Both the position numbers and the translations under genes were made by a program. Shown here one piece after another: positions 8,851-17,787 of a stretch of 42,127 nucleotides of DNA. The stretch is from positions 1 through 42,127 of the forward strand of contig JBILCU010000020.1 of the NCBI GenBank assembly GCA_044352985.1, written 5' to 3'. The notes below the pieces were generated by a model. The model had not been told where the DNA came from. It worked only from the letters and a program-made list of their open reading frames with translations, and made no database searches. Source of the stretch: JADJDM01 sp044352985 (lineage in GTDB: Bacteria > Bacteroidota > Bacteroidia > B-17B0 > Aurantibacillaceae). Numbering within the stretch: the first letter of the stretch is position 1; every line of letters starts with the position of its first letter.

Positions 8851-10104
8851 TTATTTTATTTTAAAAGCAGCTTTTACTTTTGAAACATAGTCTAATTTTT
8901 CCCAAGTAAATAATTCAACTTTTACATTCTTAGTTTTTCCGTCAGGAGATGTAAATGTTTTAGTTACCACTTCATTTTTACGTCCCATATGACCATAAGC
9001 AGCTGTTTCGCTATACATAGGTGTACGAAGTTTTAAACGTTGCTCAATGAAATATGGACGCATATCAAAAACTTTTTGAACGATTTTAGCGATTTCGCCA
9101 TCAGTCAAATTTACTTTTGAAGTACCGTAAGTGTCAATAAAAATACCCATGGGTTGAGCAACTCCAATTGCATACGAAACCTGAACTAATACTTCGTTAC
9201 AAACACCTGCAGCAACAAGGTTTTTAGCAATATGGCGTGTTGCATAAGCTGCAGAACGATCTACTTTTGATGGATCTTTACCAGAGAAAGCTCCACCTCC
9301 GTGAGCTCCTTTTCCACCGTAGGTATCTACAATAATTTTACGTCCGGTTAAGCCGGTATCACCATGTGGTCCACCAATTACAAATTTACCTGTTGGGTTA
9401 ATGTGGTAATTGATTTTATTGTTGAATAAATGAGCGTATTTAGGGTAGTTTTTCTTAACACGAGGAATTAAAATTTCAATAATATCCTTTTTGATTTTAG
9501 CTAACATTTTCTCTTCCTTATCAAAATCATCATGCTGAGTAGAAACTACAATCGCATCAATTCGAATAGGCTTATTGTTGTCGTCGTATTCTAATGTTAC
9601 CTGAGATTTTGCATCTGGACGAAGGTATTTGATTTGTTTGTTTTCTCTTCTTAATGCAGCAAGTTCAAGTAAAATGGCATGAGCTAAATCTAAAGCAAGA
9701 GGCATGTAGTTATCAGTTTCGTTTGTTGCGTAACCAAACATCATTCCTTGATCGCCAGCACCTTGATCTTCTTTCTTTTTACGTTCAACACCTTGATTGA
9801 TATCAGATGACTGTTCGTGAATAGCAGATAAAATACCGCAAGAATTTGCTTCAAACATGTATTCTGATTTAGTGTAACCAATTTTACGAATTACACCACG
9901 TGCAATTTCCTGTACATCTAAATATGCTTTTGACTTAACTTCACCAGCTAAAACAACCTGACCTGTAGTAACTAAAGTTTCGCAAGCTACTTTACTTTGT
10001 GGATCAAAAGCTAAAAAATTATCTATTAAAGCATCTGAAATTTGATCCGCAACTTTATCCGGATGTCCTTCACTAACTGATTCTGATGTAAATAAGTATC
10101 CCAT
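8851..10104 (-). CDS. metK: S-adenosylmethionine synthase
   Basis: A 417-residue cytoplasmic enzyme making SAM from ATP and methionine. Signature segments are present: SESVSEGHPDKVADQISDA at the N-terminus, GAGDQGMMFGYA in the middle, GGPHGDTGLTGRK, and GGGAFSGKDPSKVDRSAAY toward the C-terminus. It is slightly longer than the ~384-residue E. coli enzyme, as is usual in Bacteroidota. It follows purS by 27 bp, so there is no room for a SAM riboswitch of its own, and it is closed by the terminator at 8800-8825. Confidence 0.98.
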   Translation of the reverse strand: MGYLFTSESVSEGHPDKVADQISDALIDNFLAFDPQSKVACETLVTTGQVVLAGEVKSKAYLDVQEIARGVIRKIGYTKSEYMFEANSCGILSAIHEQSSDINQGVERKKKEDQGAGDQGMMFGYATNETDNYMPLALDLAHAILLELAALRRENKQIKYLRPDAKSQVTLEYDDNNKPIRIDAIVVSTQHDDFDKEEKMLAKIKKDIIEILIPRVKKNYPKYAHLFNNKINYHINPTGKFVIGGPHGDTGLTGRKIIVDTYGGKGAHGGGAFSGKDPSKVDRSAAYATRHIAKNLVAAGVCNEVLVQVSYAIGVAQPMGIFIDTYGTSKVNLTDGEIAKIVQKVFDMRPYFIEQRLKLRTPMYSETAAYGHMGRKNEVVTKTFTSPDGKTKNVKVELFTWEKLDYVSKVKAAFKIK

Positions 10105-10131
10105 TTTAATTTATATTATTTATTGTTCTTA

Positions 10132-10383
10132 TTATGCTTCTTTTAATTTGAATTCGTAAAATTCCATGATTTGATTGCACAAAAGCTTTTTGCATGCTTC
10201 GTCCACTTTGGCTTGCGCAAGCTCTTTTGAGTCAGCTTCAATTTCTAAAGATATGTGTTTCCCAATTCTTACATTAGCTATTTCAGGTAAACCTAAATTT
10301 TTCATGCTTCCTGTTACCGCTTTTCCTTGTGGATCTAATAATGCTTTAAGAGGCATTACATCAATTTCAGCAATATATTTCAT
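10132..10383 (-). CDS. purS: Phosphoribosylformylglycinamidine synthase subunit PurS
   Basis: An 83-residue protein of the PurS family: KYIAEIDVMPLKALLDPQGK, AVTGSMKNLG, NVRIGKHISLEIEA, then KLLCNQIMEFYEFKL. PurS bridges PurL and PurQ in the three-subunit FGAM synthase of purine synthesis, so small PurL and PurQ are expected elsewhere. The pairing with metK is not pathway-related. A 7/8 -7 box (TATATTCG on the minus strand, 10403-10410) lies upstream. Confidence 0.93.
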   Translation of the reverse strand: MKYIAEIDVMPLKALLDPQGKAVTGSMKNLGLPEIANVRIGKHISLEIEADSKELAQAKVDEACKKLLCNQIMEFYEFKLKEA

Positions 10384-10465
10384 GTTTTATATAATAAAGT
10401 TGCGAATATAACAATTAACTTAATTACACATTATTGTAATGTTAAAATGTTAGTTCTTTGTGAAA

Positions 10466-10494
10466 TAAAAAAGCCACTTACTAGTAAGTGGCTT
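10466..10494 (-). terminator. Terminator of the TlpA-like gene
   Basis: A perfect 24-bp palindrome (10471-10494, arms AAGCCACTTACT and AGTAAGTGGCTT) is followed on the minus strand by a T-run (A-run 10466-10470 on plus). It lies just after the stop at 10516, so it terminates the gene at 10516-12027. Confidence 0.8.
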
Positions 10495-10515
10495 AAATTA
10501 AAATCGTGATTTTTA

Positions 10516-12027
10516 TTATTTGGTCATTTTTTCCATGTTCTTAATTACTTCTTCCAATTGTTCAGCACCAATTCGTTTTGCTTTTATTACTTTGTTTTTA
10601 TCTAATAAATAAATAACAGGTGTGCTATAGATATCATACTTTTCTTTTAAATTATTTAAATGTACTGCATCTGCTACATTTAACCAATCTAAATTACTTT
10701 CTTTAATGAATTTTTTCCATTTATCGTATTCGTGCTGTGTATAAACAGCAAATACTTCTATTGATTTTCCTTCTTTTTTTAGTTTATGATAAGTGTCTGC
10801 TATCACAGGAATTTCTTTTTTACAATGACCGCAATCTACGTCCCAAAAAACCAGAACTGTCCAGTCGGCTTTAATACCGTTCATAGAAACTAAAAGTTTT
10901 TGTAAAGTTTCCTGATTGTTATAATATGCTTTTGTTAATGTTTCGCTGGTAGTCATGGTATCAATTCCTAATTTTTTAATGGTTTTGATGCCAGTAGTAT
11001 CTATTAATTGTAAATCTTGAGCTTTTTTGCCTAATAAAAGTGGTTCTAAAATATTAGCTCTGCTAATTACTTTTTCTAATTGTTTTTCATCTAACCAATA
11101 TGCCTTGCCTGTTTTATAATGTTTGTTAACCATATAGACAAAAAATGCATCCATACCCATAACTTTAGATGATTCTGACATGTAAGTTAGGTTATGTGTT
11201 ACCCATTTAAAGTTTTCTTTGTTATTGCCAATTTTGCTTAAAAACAAATCAGATTCTTTCGCTAATGAATCTGGATTTTGTATTACAATTTTTTCAAAAA
11301 AACGTTTTACTCGATCTGCAAAAATTTTATTGGTATTTAAAGTGGAAATTGCATTTAAATCAATGCCATCCCAAAAATGATTTTTGTAATATTGATATTT
11401 CCAGATAGCCGTATCTGCAGCAGGTATATTTTTTGGAGCGTTTGGAACATCAGGGTCGTTTTGTAATCTTATTAATGTAGCTAAATAGGAGGTAGGATTT
11501 GTGTTTAAATAATCAGTTTGATATTTTTTTATTTGTTTAAATAAGTCGGTGTTTTTTTGTGTAATTAATTTTGTTGAGTCAGCAGTTTTCTTCGCTTTAA
11601 TTTCTTTTTCATAATTCATTCTTTCCATGTTTTTAGAACCCATGAATTTTACATAATCTATAAAGTCTGTATTTTCTTTCGGCCCAATAATTTTCATATT
11701 GTCGTAAAAATTAGTTGTATCTGTATTTATGGTTAATTTTTGGCTTTCGTTAATGATTAAGTCAAAATACAAAACCCCTTTTTTGGGACTGTAAACAGAG
11801 TAAATTCCTTTTTCCAGAGGTTCTTTTCCTTTAAAAACCATACTGCCGTTTTTATCAACTTTTGCGGTATCTACTTTATACGGTTGTTCCCAGGTGTATT
11901 TGGTTAAAAGACACATGCTGTCTTTTGAGTTTTTGATGTTTACTTTTATTTCATAACCCTGAGCAAATTGATTTAATGAAAATAACAAACTGCAGATGAG
12001 AATTGAATTGATAATAATTTTTTTCAT
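10516..12027 (-). CDS. TlpA-like thioredoxin-fold thiol:disulfide protein with DUF4369/DUF5106-like N-terminus
   Basis: A 503-residue exported protein with a signal peptide (ILICSLLFSLNQFAQG). Residues about 25-120 resemble the DUF4369 beta-domain typical of Bacteroidota redoxins. The middle is helical and DUF5106-like. The C-terminal ~150 residues are a thioredoxin fold with FWDVDCGHCKKEIPV, placing the redox pair at Cys399 and Cys402, and a cis-Pro region YSTPVIYLLD. It likely reduces or oxidises thiols in the periplasm, for example in cytochrome maturation; the partner is unknown. A -7 box (TATTTTTG, 12053-12060, minus) precedes it and a strong terminator follows. Confidence 0.85.
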   Translation of the reverse strand: MKKIIINSILICSLLFSLNQFAQGYEIKVNIKNSKDSMCLLTKYTWEQPYKVDTAKVDKNGSMVFKGKEPLEKGIYSVYSPKKGVLYFDLIINESQKLTINTDTTNFYDNMKIIGPKENTDFIDYVKFMGSKNMERMNYEKEIKAKKTADSTKLITQKNTDLFKQIKKYQTDYLNTNPTSYLATLIRLQNDPDVPNAPKNIPAADTAIWKYQYYKNHFWDGIDLNAISTLNTNKIFADRVKRFFEKIVIQNPDSLAKESDLFLSKIGNNKENFKWVTHNLTYMSESSKVMGMDAFFVYMVNKHYKTGKAYWLDEKQLEKVISRANILEPLLLGKKAQDLQLIDTTGIKTIKKLGIDTMTTSETLTKAYYNNQETLQKLLVSMNGIKADWTVLVFWDVDCGHCKKEIPVIADTYHKLKKEGKSIEVFAVYTQHEYDKWKKFIKESNLDWLNVADAVHLNNLKEKYDIYSTPVIYLLDKNKVIKAKRIGAEQLEEVIKNMEKMTK

Positions 12028-12052
12028 AGTTTAAAAATTTTAAATCGGCATA

Positions 12053-12060
12053 CAAAAATA
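12053..12060 (-). promoter_or_regulatory. -7 box of the TlpA-like gene
   Basis: TATTTTTG on the minus strand fits TAnnTTTG, 26 nt upstream of the ATG at 12027. No clear -33 element was found. Confidence 0.4.
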
Positions 12061-12125
12061 GCACCAAGATAAAAAAATGATATAATTTAATTCTAGTTAA
12101 TTGTTAATTTTTTTTAATCTGTATT

Positions 12126-13583
12126 TTATGGAACAAACTCGTAAGCGCCCAAATCAGGAAATTGATCTCGTATAATCCCATTTATATCCGTTTGATAATT
12201 AGGCATTTGAGCGCCGTGATTAATTGCTGGAGAGTTCGCATTTAATTTAAAATCGTTATTTCCAGCATCTTTAAAACTTGGAGATTGATTGGTTTTGTTA
12301 CTGATAAAACGGTTTAAATTGGATGTGTTGATTTGCGTCTTAAGCAAATTATTAACGAACTTAAGTTGGTTTATTTGGCCAGTTACGTTGGCAGTATCTA
12401 AAGAAAGTTCTTCCGAATTGTTTCCATCTAAAATGCAATTTACAAAATATGCACTGTCGATAGGAAAATTTTGTATATCATTTTTGTTGTTAATGTAAAT
12501 AGAGGGTGTGTTTCGAGTTTCCTCAGTCCAGTAATTTGCAAAAGTGCAATGTCTAAAACTGTATGAGCCTCCATAAATAAGAGCAGCTAGGTAACTTCCG
12601 CAATTACTAACGATGGAATTTCCCATTTCAATATTATAATAACGCGAGAAAATTCCGGCATAAGAGCAGTTTTGAATAATGGTGTTGGTAATTTTTACTT
12701 TACGTTGCTGAATCACACTGCCACCATTTTCATAAAAAGCAAAAGGCTCAGCCTGAATACCAATAAATGCATTCTTTATAACTGCATAATTAATTTCATT
12801 ATTGTTGCTTCCATCTAATAACCAAATCCGTTCCCACTGTCCGGCTATATCTCTATAATCGTATTCCAAACGGTCACCCTGAAAAGTAACCCGTTGATCT
12901 TTTGTTCCCAAAACTTTTAAGCATGCACCTCGGTCGGCAACAATGCCACCATTTTGATGAAAATAAATTTCTGTACCTGCATTTATTGTTAAAGTGCATG
13001 TAGAATCAATTAATGCATATCCGAAAACCAGATGTGGTTTGTCGTTATTCCAAACCTCTCCACAAGCCAGTGAGCCGTAACTAAATGTGCCTCCATTTCC
13101 AAGATAAATAGTATTAGTGGGTAAATGCAAATAGCAATTTCTGGCAACCGAATACAAATCAACATCTTGCTGTCCTGAAGGTGAGTCAAATATAATGGAA
13201 TCCTTATATACAAATGGATTTGTTAGGTTATTGGGATCAATTGTAACTTCAACAAAAACATAAATGCTATCTCCGGCTGAAATTTCAATGTTTTCAAATG
13301 ATTTTCCAGGAGCACCATCTACATTTAATCGGTAAAAAGAGGGATTACCTCTTGCTAAATAAATTTTGGAAATTGTTATGGTAGAATTATTAGGGTTTTT
13401 TATTCTAAAATACTTCGTAAACGAACCGACTTGTGTAAAAACAGTATCGAATAGTACAGAATCTTGAGAAAATTCTAGTTTATTATAATCAGAAAAAGGA
13501 GAAGTATCTTTTTTGCAAGAAACTCCAAAAAAAAATAAAACGATCGTAATTACAAATGTTAAAAGTACTTTTTTAGACATCAC
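12126..13583 (-). CDS. Beta-helix repeat lipoprotein with choice-of-anchor Q-type C-terminus
   Basis: A 485-residue lipoprotein with lipobox Cys23 (FFFGVSC, followed by KKD). Residues about 30-130 are beta-sandwich-like (SVLFDTVFTQVGSFTKYFRI). From about 150 the chain shows right-handed parallel beta-helix rungs (ITNTIIQNCSYAGIFSR, NSIVSNCGSYLAALIYGG). It ends with NSPAINHGA and DLGAYEFVP, the ending usual for choice-of-anchor Q proteins. Beta-helix proteins often bind or cleave polysaccharides, but no catalytic residues can be assigned. The first two codons are both ATG (13583 and 13580). The -7 box at 13590-13597 would start transcription almost at the ATG. The gene is divergent from rpmE2. 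Confidence 0.75.
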   Translation of the reverse strand: MMSKKVLLTFVITIVLFFFGVSCKKDTSPFSDYNKLEFSQDSVLFDTVFTQVGSFTKYFRIKNPNNSTITISKIYLARGNPSFYRLNVDGAPGKSFENIEISAGDSIYVFVEVTIDPNNLTNPFVYKDSIIFDSPSGQQDVDLYSVARNCYLHLPTNTIYLGNGGTFSYGSLACGEVWNNDKPHLVFGYALIDSTCTLTINAGTEIYFHQNGGIVADRGACLKVLGTKDQRVTFQGDRLEYDYRDIAGQWERIWLLDGSNNNEINYAVIKNAFIGIQAEPFAFYENGGSVIQQRKVKITNTIIQNCSYAGIFSRYYNIEMGNSIVSNCGSYLAALIYGGSYSFRHCTFANYWTEETRNTPSIYINNKNDIQNFPIDSAYFVNCILDGNNSEELSLDTANVTGQINQLKFVNNLLKTQINTSNLNRFISNKTNQSPSFKDAGNNDFKLNANSPAINHGAQMPNYQTDINGIIRDQFPDLGAYEFVP

Positions 13584-13589
13584 AGTTTA

Positions 13590-13597
13590 CAAATATA
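13590..13597 (-). promoter_or_regulatory. -7 box of the beta-helix lipoprotein gene
   Basis: TATATTTG on the minus strand is a perfect match, only 6 nt from the first ATG, so the mRNA may be leaderless or start at the second ATG. Confidence 0.45.
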
Positions 13598-13648
13598 CAT
13601 CTACACAACGATTGGAAATTTAATTTATTCTATTTTTTTTAAATAAAG

Positions 13649-13678
13649 TTTGGATTTAAAGATTAAATTGTATATTTG
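13649..13678 (+). promoter_or_regulatory. Promoter of rpmE2
   Basis: TTTG (13649-13652) and TATATTTG (13671-13678) are 18 nt apart, a full match to the Bacteroidota promoter. The expected transcript start is near 13685, about 20 nt before the ATG. Confidence 0.75.
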
Positions 13679-13704
13679 CAATCCATTTTTGAAAATATAC
13701 AGAC

Positions 13705-13956
13705 ATGAAAAAAGATATCCATCCATCAAATTACAGATTAGTTGTTTTTAAAGACATTTCTAACGATTACACATTTTTAACTCGTTCTTGTGCTGAAACA
13801 AAAGACACAATTAAATGGGAAGACGGAAATGAGTATCCATTACTTAAAATGGAGATTTCTAATACTTCACATCCTTTTTATACAGGAAAACACATGTTAG
13901 TTGATACAGCAGGACGTGTAGATAAATTCCGTTCTCGTTACGCAAAAAAGAAATAA
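13705..13956 (+). CDS. rpmE2: 50S ribosomal protein L31 type B
   Basis: An 83-residue basic protein of the bL31 type B family: KKDIHPSNYRLVVFKDISN, FLTRSCAETKDTIKW, SHPFYTGKHMLVDTAGRVDK, FRSRYAKKK. It lacks the zinc-binding cysteine motif of type A L31; the single Cys is not part of a CxxC. In some bacteria type B forms replace type A under zinc limitation. In Bacteroidota it is commonly the only L31. It has a strong promoter and its own terminator. Confidence 0.97.
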   Translation: MKKDIHPSNYRLVVFKDISNDYTFLTRSCAETKDTIKWEDGNEYPLLKMEISNTSHPFYTGKHMLVDTAGRVDKFRSRYAKKK

Positions 13957-13978
13957 TAAATTTCATTTAGATTTATTG

Positions 13979-14008
13979 AAAGGCCACTACATGTGGCCTT
14001 TTTTTTTG
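13979..14008 (+). terminator. Terminator of rpmE2
   Basis: The stem AAAGGCCAC (13979-13987) pairs with GTGGCCTTT (13993-14001), followed by a T-run to 14008. Confidence 0.9.
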
Positions 14009-14045
14009 ATACACCTTAAATAATCGAATGATATTTATTTATTTT

Positions 14046-14053
14046 TAAATTTG
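14046..14053 (+). promoter_or_regulatory. -7 box upstream of the propeller/SpoIIE gene
   Basis: TAAATTTG is a perfect match, placing the transcript start near 14060 and making the TTG at 14071 the first good start. No convincing -33 element. Confidence 0.4.
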
Positions 14054-14070
14054 ATGATGAAAATTATAAT

Positions 14071-17000
14071 TTGAAATCAATTACCAAATATCTAATCTGT
14101 TTTTTTAATTTATTTCTAGTTAATTCTCAGGCTCAAACTGGCAATTATTACCTTAAAAATTTTACGCCGGCTAATTACATGAGTACTGATCAAAACAGAG
14201 GTTTTGTTCAGGATAGTATTGGTAGATTGTTTGTTGCCAATTTAAGTGGAGTTTTAATTTATGATGGTTATTATTGGGAAATTGCACTTTTAAAAAATGA
14301 AAGTGCTGCAATTTCCGTTTCCAAAGATAAAAAAGGCAAAATTTTAGTTGGTGGGCAGCAAGAATTTGGTGAAATAAACCAAGGCAAGAAGGGTGAATTT
14401 AACTATCAATCGCTCACTCAAAAAATAGATAAGAAGGATCTTGATTTTAGCGAAGTTTGGTCTACAATACCTATAAATAAAACTTCTCACTTTTGCTCCA
14501 ATGAAAAAATAATTTCAATCAACGATAAATCCTTTAAAGCGATAAATGCTCCTGCAGATTCATTATTTCATACTTTTTTTTCTGTAAACAACAACTTGTT
14601 CGTTAGGCAATTTAATGTAGGATTAAAAGTATTGATAAATGATAAATTAGTATTTGTTGAAGGATCAGAAATTTTTTCTCAAATTAAAGTTCGATTTATA
14701 CTTCCTAAATACAGAAATGAATACTGGGTGGGTACAGAAAAAGGAATGTACCTTATGTTTCTAAATCCTAAATACCCTAATAAAAGTAGCTTTAAAAAAG
14801 TAGAATCTCCTTTAGATAATTGGATGATTGAAAAACAAGTTTATTGTGGGGTGCAACTTAGTAATGGTAAGTATGTTATAGGCAGCCAGCAAGATGGAAT
14901 GGTGATTTCAGATGAACATTTTAATCCTTTAAAGTTTATAAACTCAAAAAATGGCTTGCAAGATGATTTTGTTACTTCTTTATTTGAAGATAATGCGGGT
15001 AATCTTTGGCTTTCATTAAATAAAGGGATTTCATACCTGGAAATAAATACACCTATTACTAAATGGACAAAATTTGATGGGATAAAAGGAACTATTGAAA
15101 CATCGTGTAAATTTCAAAACAAACTGTTTATAGGTACCGATAAAGGTTTATTGTTTTTAAACGAAAAAGAAAAACGTTTTGAGGCAACAACTTTGAATCA
15201 TCAAGTTTGGGATTTATGTGTTGTAAATAATTCGCTATTAATTGCTACAACTGATGGAGTTTACTTATATGACGGAACAAATTTTATTTCTGTAATAGAA
15301 GGTTATATTACTTATAAATTATTAGCGGATCAATTCGATAGTTCGACTATTTATTTAGGAGGTAATGGTTTTTATGCCATCGCAAAATTTGTAAACGATG
15401 GTTTTTTTATTGAAAAAGAAGTTGAAACCGAAGGAGAAACAAGATATATTCTTCAGCATAATAACGCCATATTTTTTGGTATAAATCAAAAAGGCATTGA
15501 TGTTCTTAATACAAAAAACAATACTGTTAAAAATTACGGATTAAAAGATGGGTTAAAATCATTACAAGATAATTGCCCATTTGTAATAAATGATAGAGTT
15601 ATGATTGGTACCGGTAATGGCATTTTAGTTTTTGATGAAAAACAAAAACCAGTTTTTAAGCGCGAAGAGAATTTTAATCCATTTCATTTGAACTATCAAA
15701 TTGCAAAACCTTGCGTGGTTAATAAAGAGGTCTTTTTTCAAGGTACAGGTCCAAAAGAGAATATTACAAAAGTGGATGAAATTTCTTCGTTGGTTTTTAA
15801 GGATGGTAAATTTAGTAATGACTCTAAGTGGTTGAATAGAATAAAAGAAGTTAATGCAAAACATTTTCATCAAAGTGGTTCTTCAGTATATATTTCTACC
15901 AATGATGGATTGTTTTGTTATGATTTGGGCTTTACTAAGGAAACTTTAAAATATAAAGCATTGATAAGTTTTTTTATTTTGAAAACAGATACCATAAAGA
16001 AAAATTTTTCCGGAAATAGTAGTACAGAAACAGCTATCGATTATGAAAATAATCAGCTACATTTTTATCTTTCTGCCCCTAATTTTATTGATAAAAATGA
16101 GATGGAGTTTACTTATTATGTTGAAGGAATTGATACTGCTTTTGGAAAATGGTCTAAAAACAATGAAGTAACATTAAATAAATTATATGAAGGCACATAT
16201 GTTTTTCATGCAAAAGTTAGAGATATTACCGGAAATGAAAGTGAGGAAATTGTTTTATCTTTTACCATTTTACCTCCATGGTATAGGTCAATTTTTGCTT
16301 ACTTTTTTTACGTTGTTGCATTAATAGGCTCAATTGTTTTAATCATTAAATACAATACCAAACGACTTAGAAATGAAAACATAAAACTTGAGGCAATTAT
16401 TACCGAACGAACAAAAACCATTGTACATCAAAAAGCTGAAATTGAACATAAAAACAAAGAAATTACAGATAGTATAAATTATGCAAAAGGCATTCAGCAT
16501 GCAATTTTGCCAACCTTTGATGAAATTAAAAAAGCATGCAATAATTTATTTGTTTTTTATCAGCCAAAGGACATTGTAAGTGGAGATTTTTATTGGTTTA
16601 AACAGTTAAATGAGCATGAGTTTTTAATCGCTTGTGCAGATTGCACTGGTCATGGCGTTCCTGGTGGATTTATGAGTATGATCTGTTCAGATAAACTGCA
16701 CGATTCGGTTAGAGAAAATACTGAACCAGCAAAAATACTTTATTCAACTAACAATGGAGTTAAAACAACATTAAAGCAAGAGGTAATTTTAGAGGGTAAA
16801 AGTAAGGACGGAATGGAAATCTGTCTTATTAAAATCAATAAACAAACCTTAATGTTGTCTTATGCAGGGGCAAACAGACCATTATGGATTATAGATGGTG
16901 AAACAAAAGAGTTTAAGGAAATAAAACCAACTAAAGCAAGCATTGCCAGTTTTACTGAATTTAATTTTGAATATGAACAACACGATTTTCAACTTAAAGA

Positions 17001-17217
17001 AGGAGATATTATATATGCAACTACCGATGGTTTTCCTGATCAATTTGGAGGAAATGATGGTAAAAAATACATGAGTAAAAACATGAAGAATTTTGTTGTT
17101 TCCATTTGTGAAAAAACCATCAACGAACAACGAGATTTATTAGAAAACGAAATTAACCAATGGATGAAGAATCACGAACAAGTAGATGATTTATTAGTGA
17201 TTGGAATAAAAGTATAA
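14071..17217 (+). CDS. Beta-propeller sensor with SpoIIE-type serine phosphatase output
   Basis: A 1048-residue protein. It has a signal peptide (YLICFFNLFLVNSQAQ), then periplasmic beta-propeller repeats of the two-component-regulator type (GFVQDSIGRLFVANLSGVLI, VTSLFEDNAGNLWLSLNKGI, LFIGTDKGLLFL). A Y_Y_Y domain follows (about 673-730), then one membrane helix (about 738-758), a short coiled coil (about 765-805) and a cytoplasmic PP2C/SpoIIE domain (about 810-1048) with SGDFYWF, ADCTGHGVPGGFMSM, ATTDGFPDQFGG and DDLLVIGI. There is no histidine kinase, so the signal probably passes directly to a serine/threonine phosphatase acting on an anti-sigma or similar target. Start is TTG: there is no in-frame ATG after the stop at 14029. 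An upstream ATG (14054) is out of frame. The gene ends 1 bp from the next gene, tail to tail. Confidence 0.88.
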   Translation: MKSITKYLICFFNLFLVNSQAQTGNYYLKNFTPANYMSTDQNRGFVQDSIGRLFVANLSGVLIYDGYYWEIALLKNESAAISVSKDKKGKILVGGQQEFGEINQGKKGEFNYQSLTQKIDKKDLDFSEVWSTIPINKTSHFCSNEKIISINDKSFKAINAPADSLFHTFFSVNNNLFVRQFNVGLKVLINDKLVFVEGSEIFSQIKVRFILPKYRNEYWVGTEKGMYLMFLNPKYPNKSSFKKVESPLDNWMIEKQVYCGVQLSNGKYVIGSQQDGMVISDEHFNPLKFINSKNGLQDDFVTSLFEDNAGNLWLSLNKGISYLEINTPITKWTKFDGIKGTIETSCKFQNKLFIGTDKGLLFLNEKEKRFEATTLNHQVWDLCVVNNSLLIATTDGVYLYDGTNFISVIEGYITYKLLADQFDSSTIYLGGNGFYAIAKFVNDGFFIEKEVETEGETRYILQHNNAIFFGINQKGIDVLNTKNNTVKNYGLKDGLKSLQDNCPFVINDRVMIGTGNGILVFDEKQKPVFKREENFNPFHLNYQIAKPCVVNKEVFFQGTGPKENITKVDEISSLVFKDGKFSNDSKWLNRIKEVNAKHFHQSGSSVYISTNDGLFCYDLGFTKETLKYKALISFFILKTDTIKKNFSGNSSTETAIDYENNQLHFYLSAPNFIDKNEMEFTYYVEGIDTAFGKWSKNNEVTLNKLYEGTYVFHAKVRDITGNESEEIVLSFTILPPWYRSIFAYFFYVVALIGSIVLIIKYNTKRLRNENIKLEAIITERTKTIVHQKAEIEHKNKEITDSINYAKGIQHAILPTFDEIKKACNNLFVFYQPKDIVSGDFYWFKQLNEHEFLIACADCTGHGVPGGFMSMICSDKLHDSVRENTEPAKILYSTNNGVKTTLKQEVILEGKSKDGMEICLIKINKQTLMLSYAGANRPLWIIDGETKEFKEIKPTKASIASFTEFNFEYEQHDFQLKEGDIIYATTDGFPDQFGGNDGKKYMSKNMKNFVVSICEKTINEQRDLLENEINQWMKNHEQVDDLLVIGIKV

Positions 17218-17218
17218 G

Positions 17219-17785
17219 TTACTTTAATCGTTTTGATATTATTTTATTGATGTTTCCAAACAATTGACCCGGACTAAATCTTCTCCAGTTAAATTCATTT
17301 AGTTCACCTCCAGAAACATAATAATAATCTATATTGTAGGCTTCAAATTCTTTAAGCACATGTTCCCTGAAATTGATAAAAGCAATCCAGCCATCTTCAA
17401 TGTCATCAAACCATTCTTCATAATAACAATCATCAGATGCGTGAAAATTTAATACGTTTTCGCCAATTAAAATGTATTTATTAATACCTTGTTTTTGCAA
17501 TTCATCAATAATCTCTCGCTTTAAAAGCATAATGTCATTATTAATGGCATCATTCCATTCACCAATAAATTCTAGCACAGCATAACTTTCTGTATAATCA
17601 ACAAAAAGTATTTTTATATAAAGCGTTTCTGATCCAATTTCGTCCCATTGTGGGTGAATAAAATAATTATAAATTTTATTTTCATATTCAAATTCGCTGT
17701 ACTCTCTTCCATAAAATGGAGAAATCGGATCTTCAGCGGCAACATACAAATGCCTCCAATTGTAAAATGGCTCTATGCTATGCAT
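17219..17785 (-). CDS. Conserved hypothetical acidic protein
   Basis: I do not recognise this 188-residue family. It is acidic and rich in aromatic residues (PFYNWRHLYVAAEDPISPFY, DDCYYEEWFDDIEDGWIAFI, YNIDYYYVSGGELNEF), with no signal peptide or membrane segment, so it is probably cytoplasmic. It follows trmD by 2 nt and is surely translated from the same mRNA as the phosphoribosyltransferase and trmD. Its gene ends 1 bp from the stop of the propeller/phosphatase gene. A role tied to tRNA modification is possible only by position. Confidence 0.75.
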   Translation of the reverse strand: MHSIEPFYNWRHLYVAAEDPISPFYGREYSEFEYENKIYNYFIHPQWDEIGSETLYIKILFVDYTESYAVLEFIGEWNDAINNDIMLLKREIIDELQKQGINKYILIGENVLNFHASDDCYYEEWFDDIEDGWIAFINFREHVLKEFEAYNIDYYYVSGGELNEFNWRRFSPGQLFGNINKIISKRLK

Positions 17786-17787
17786 TA

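Noticed and set aside
10105..10131. SAM riboswitch before metK
   Set aside because: Only 27 bp separate purS and metK, too short for any SAM riboswitch.
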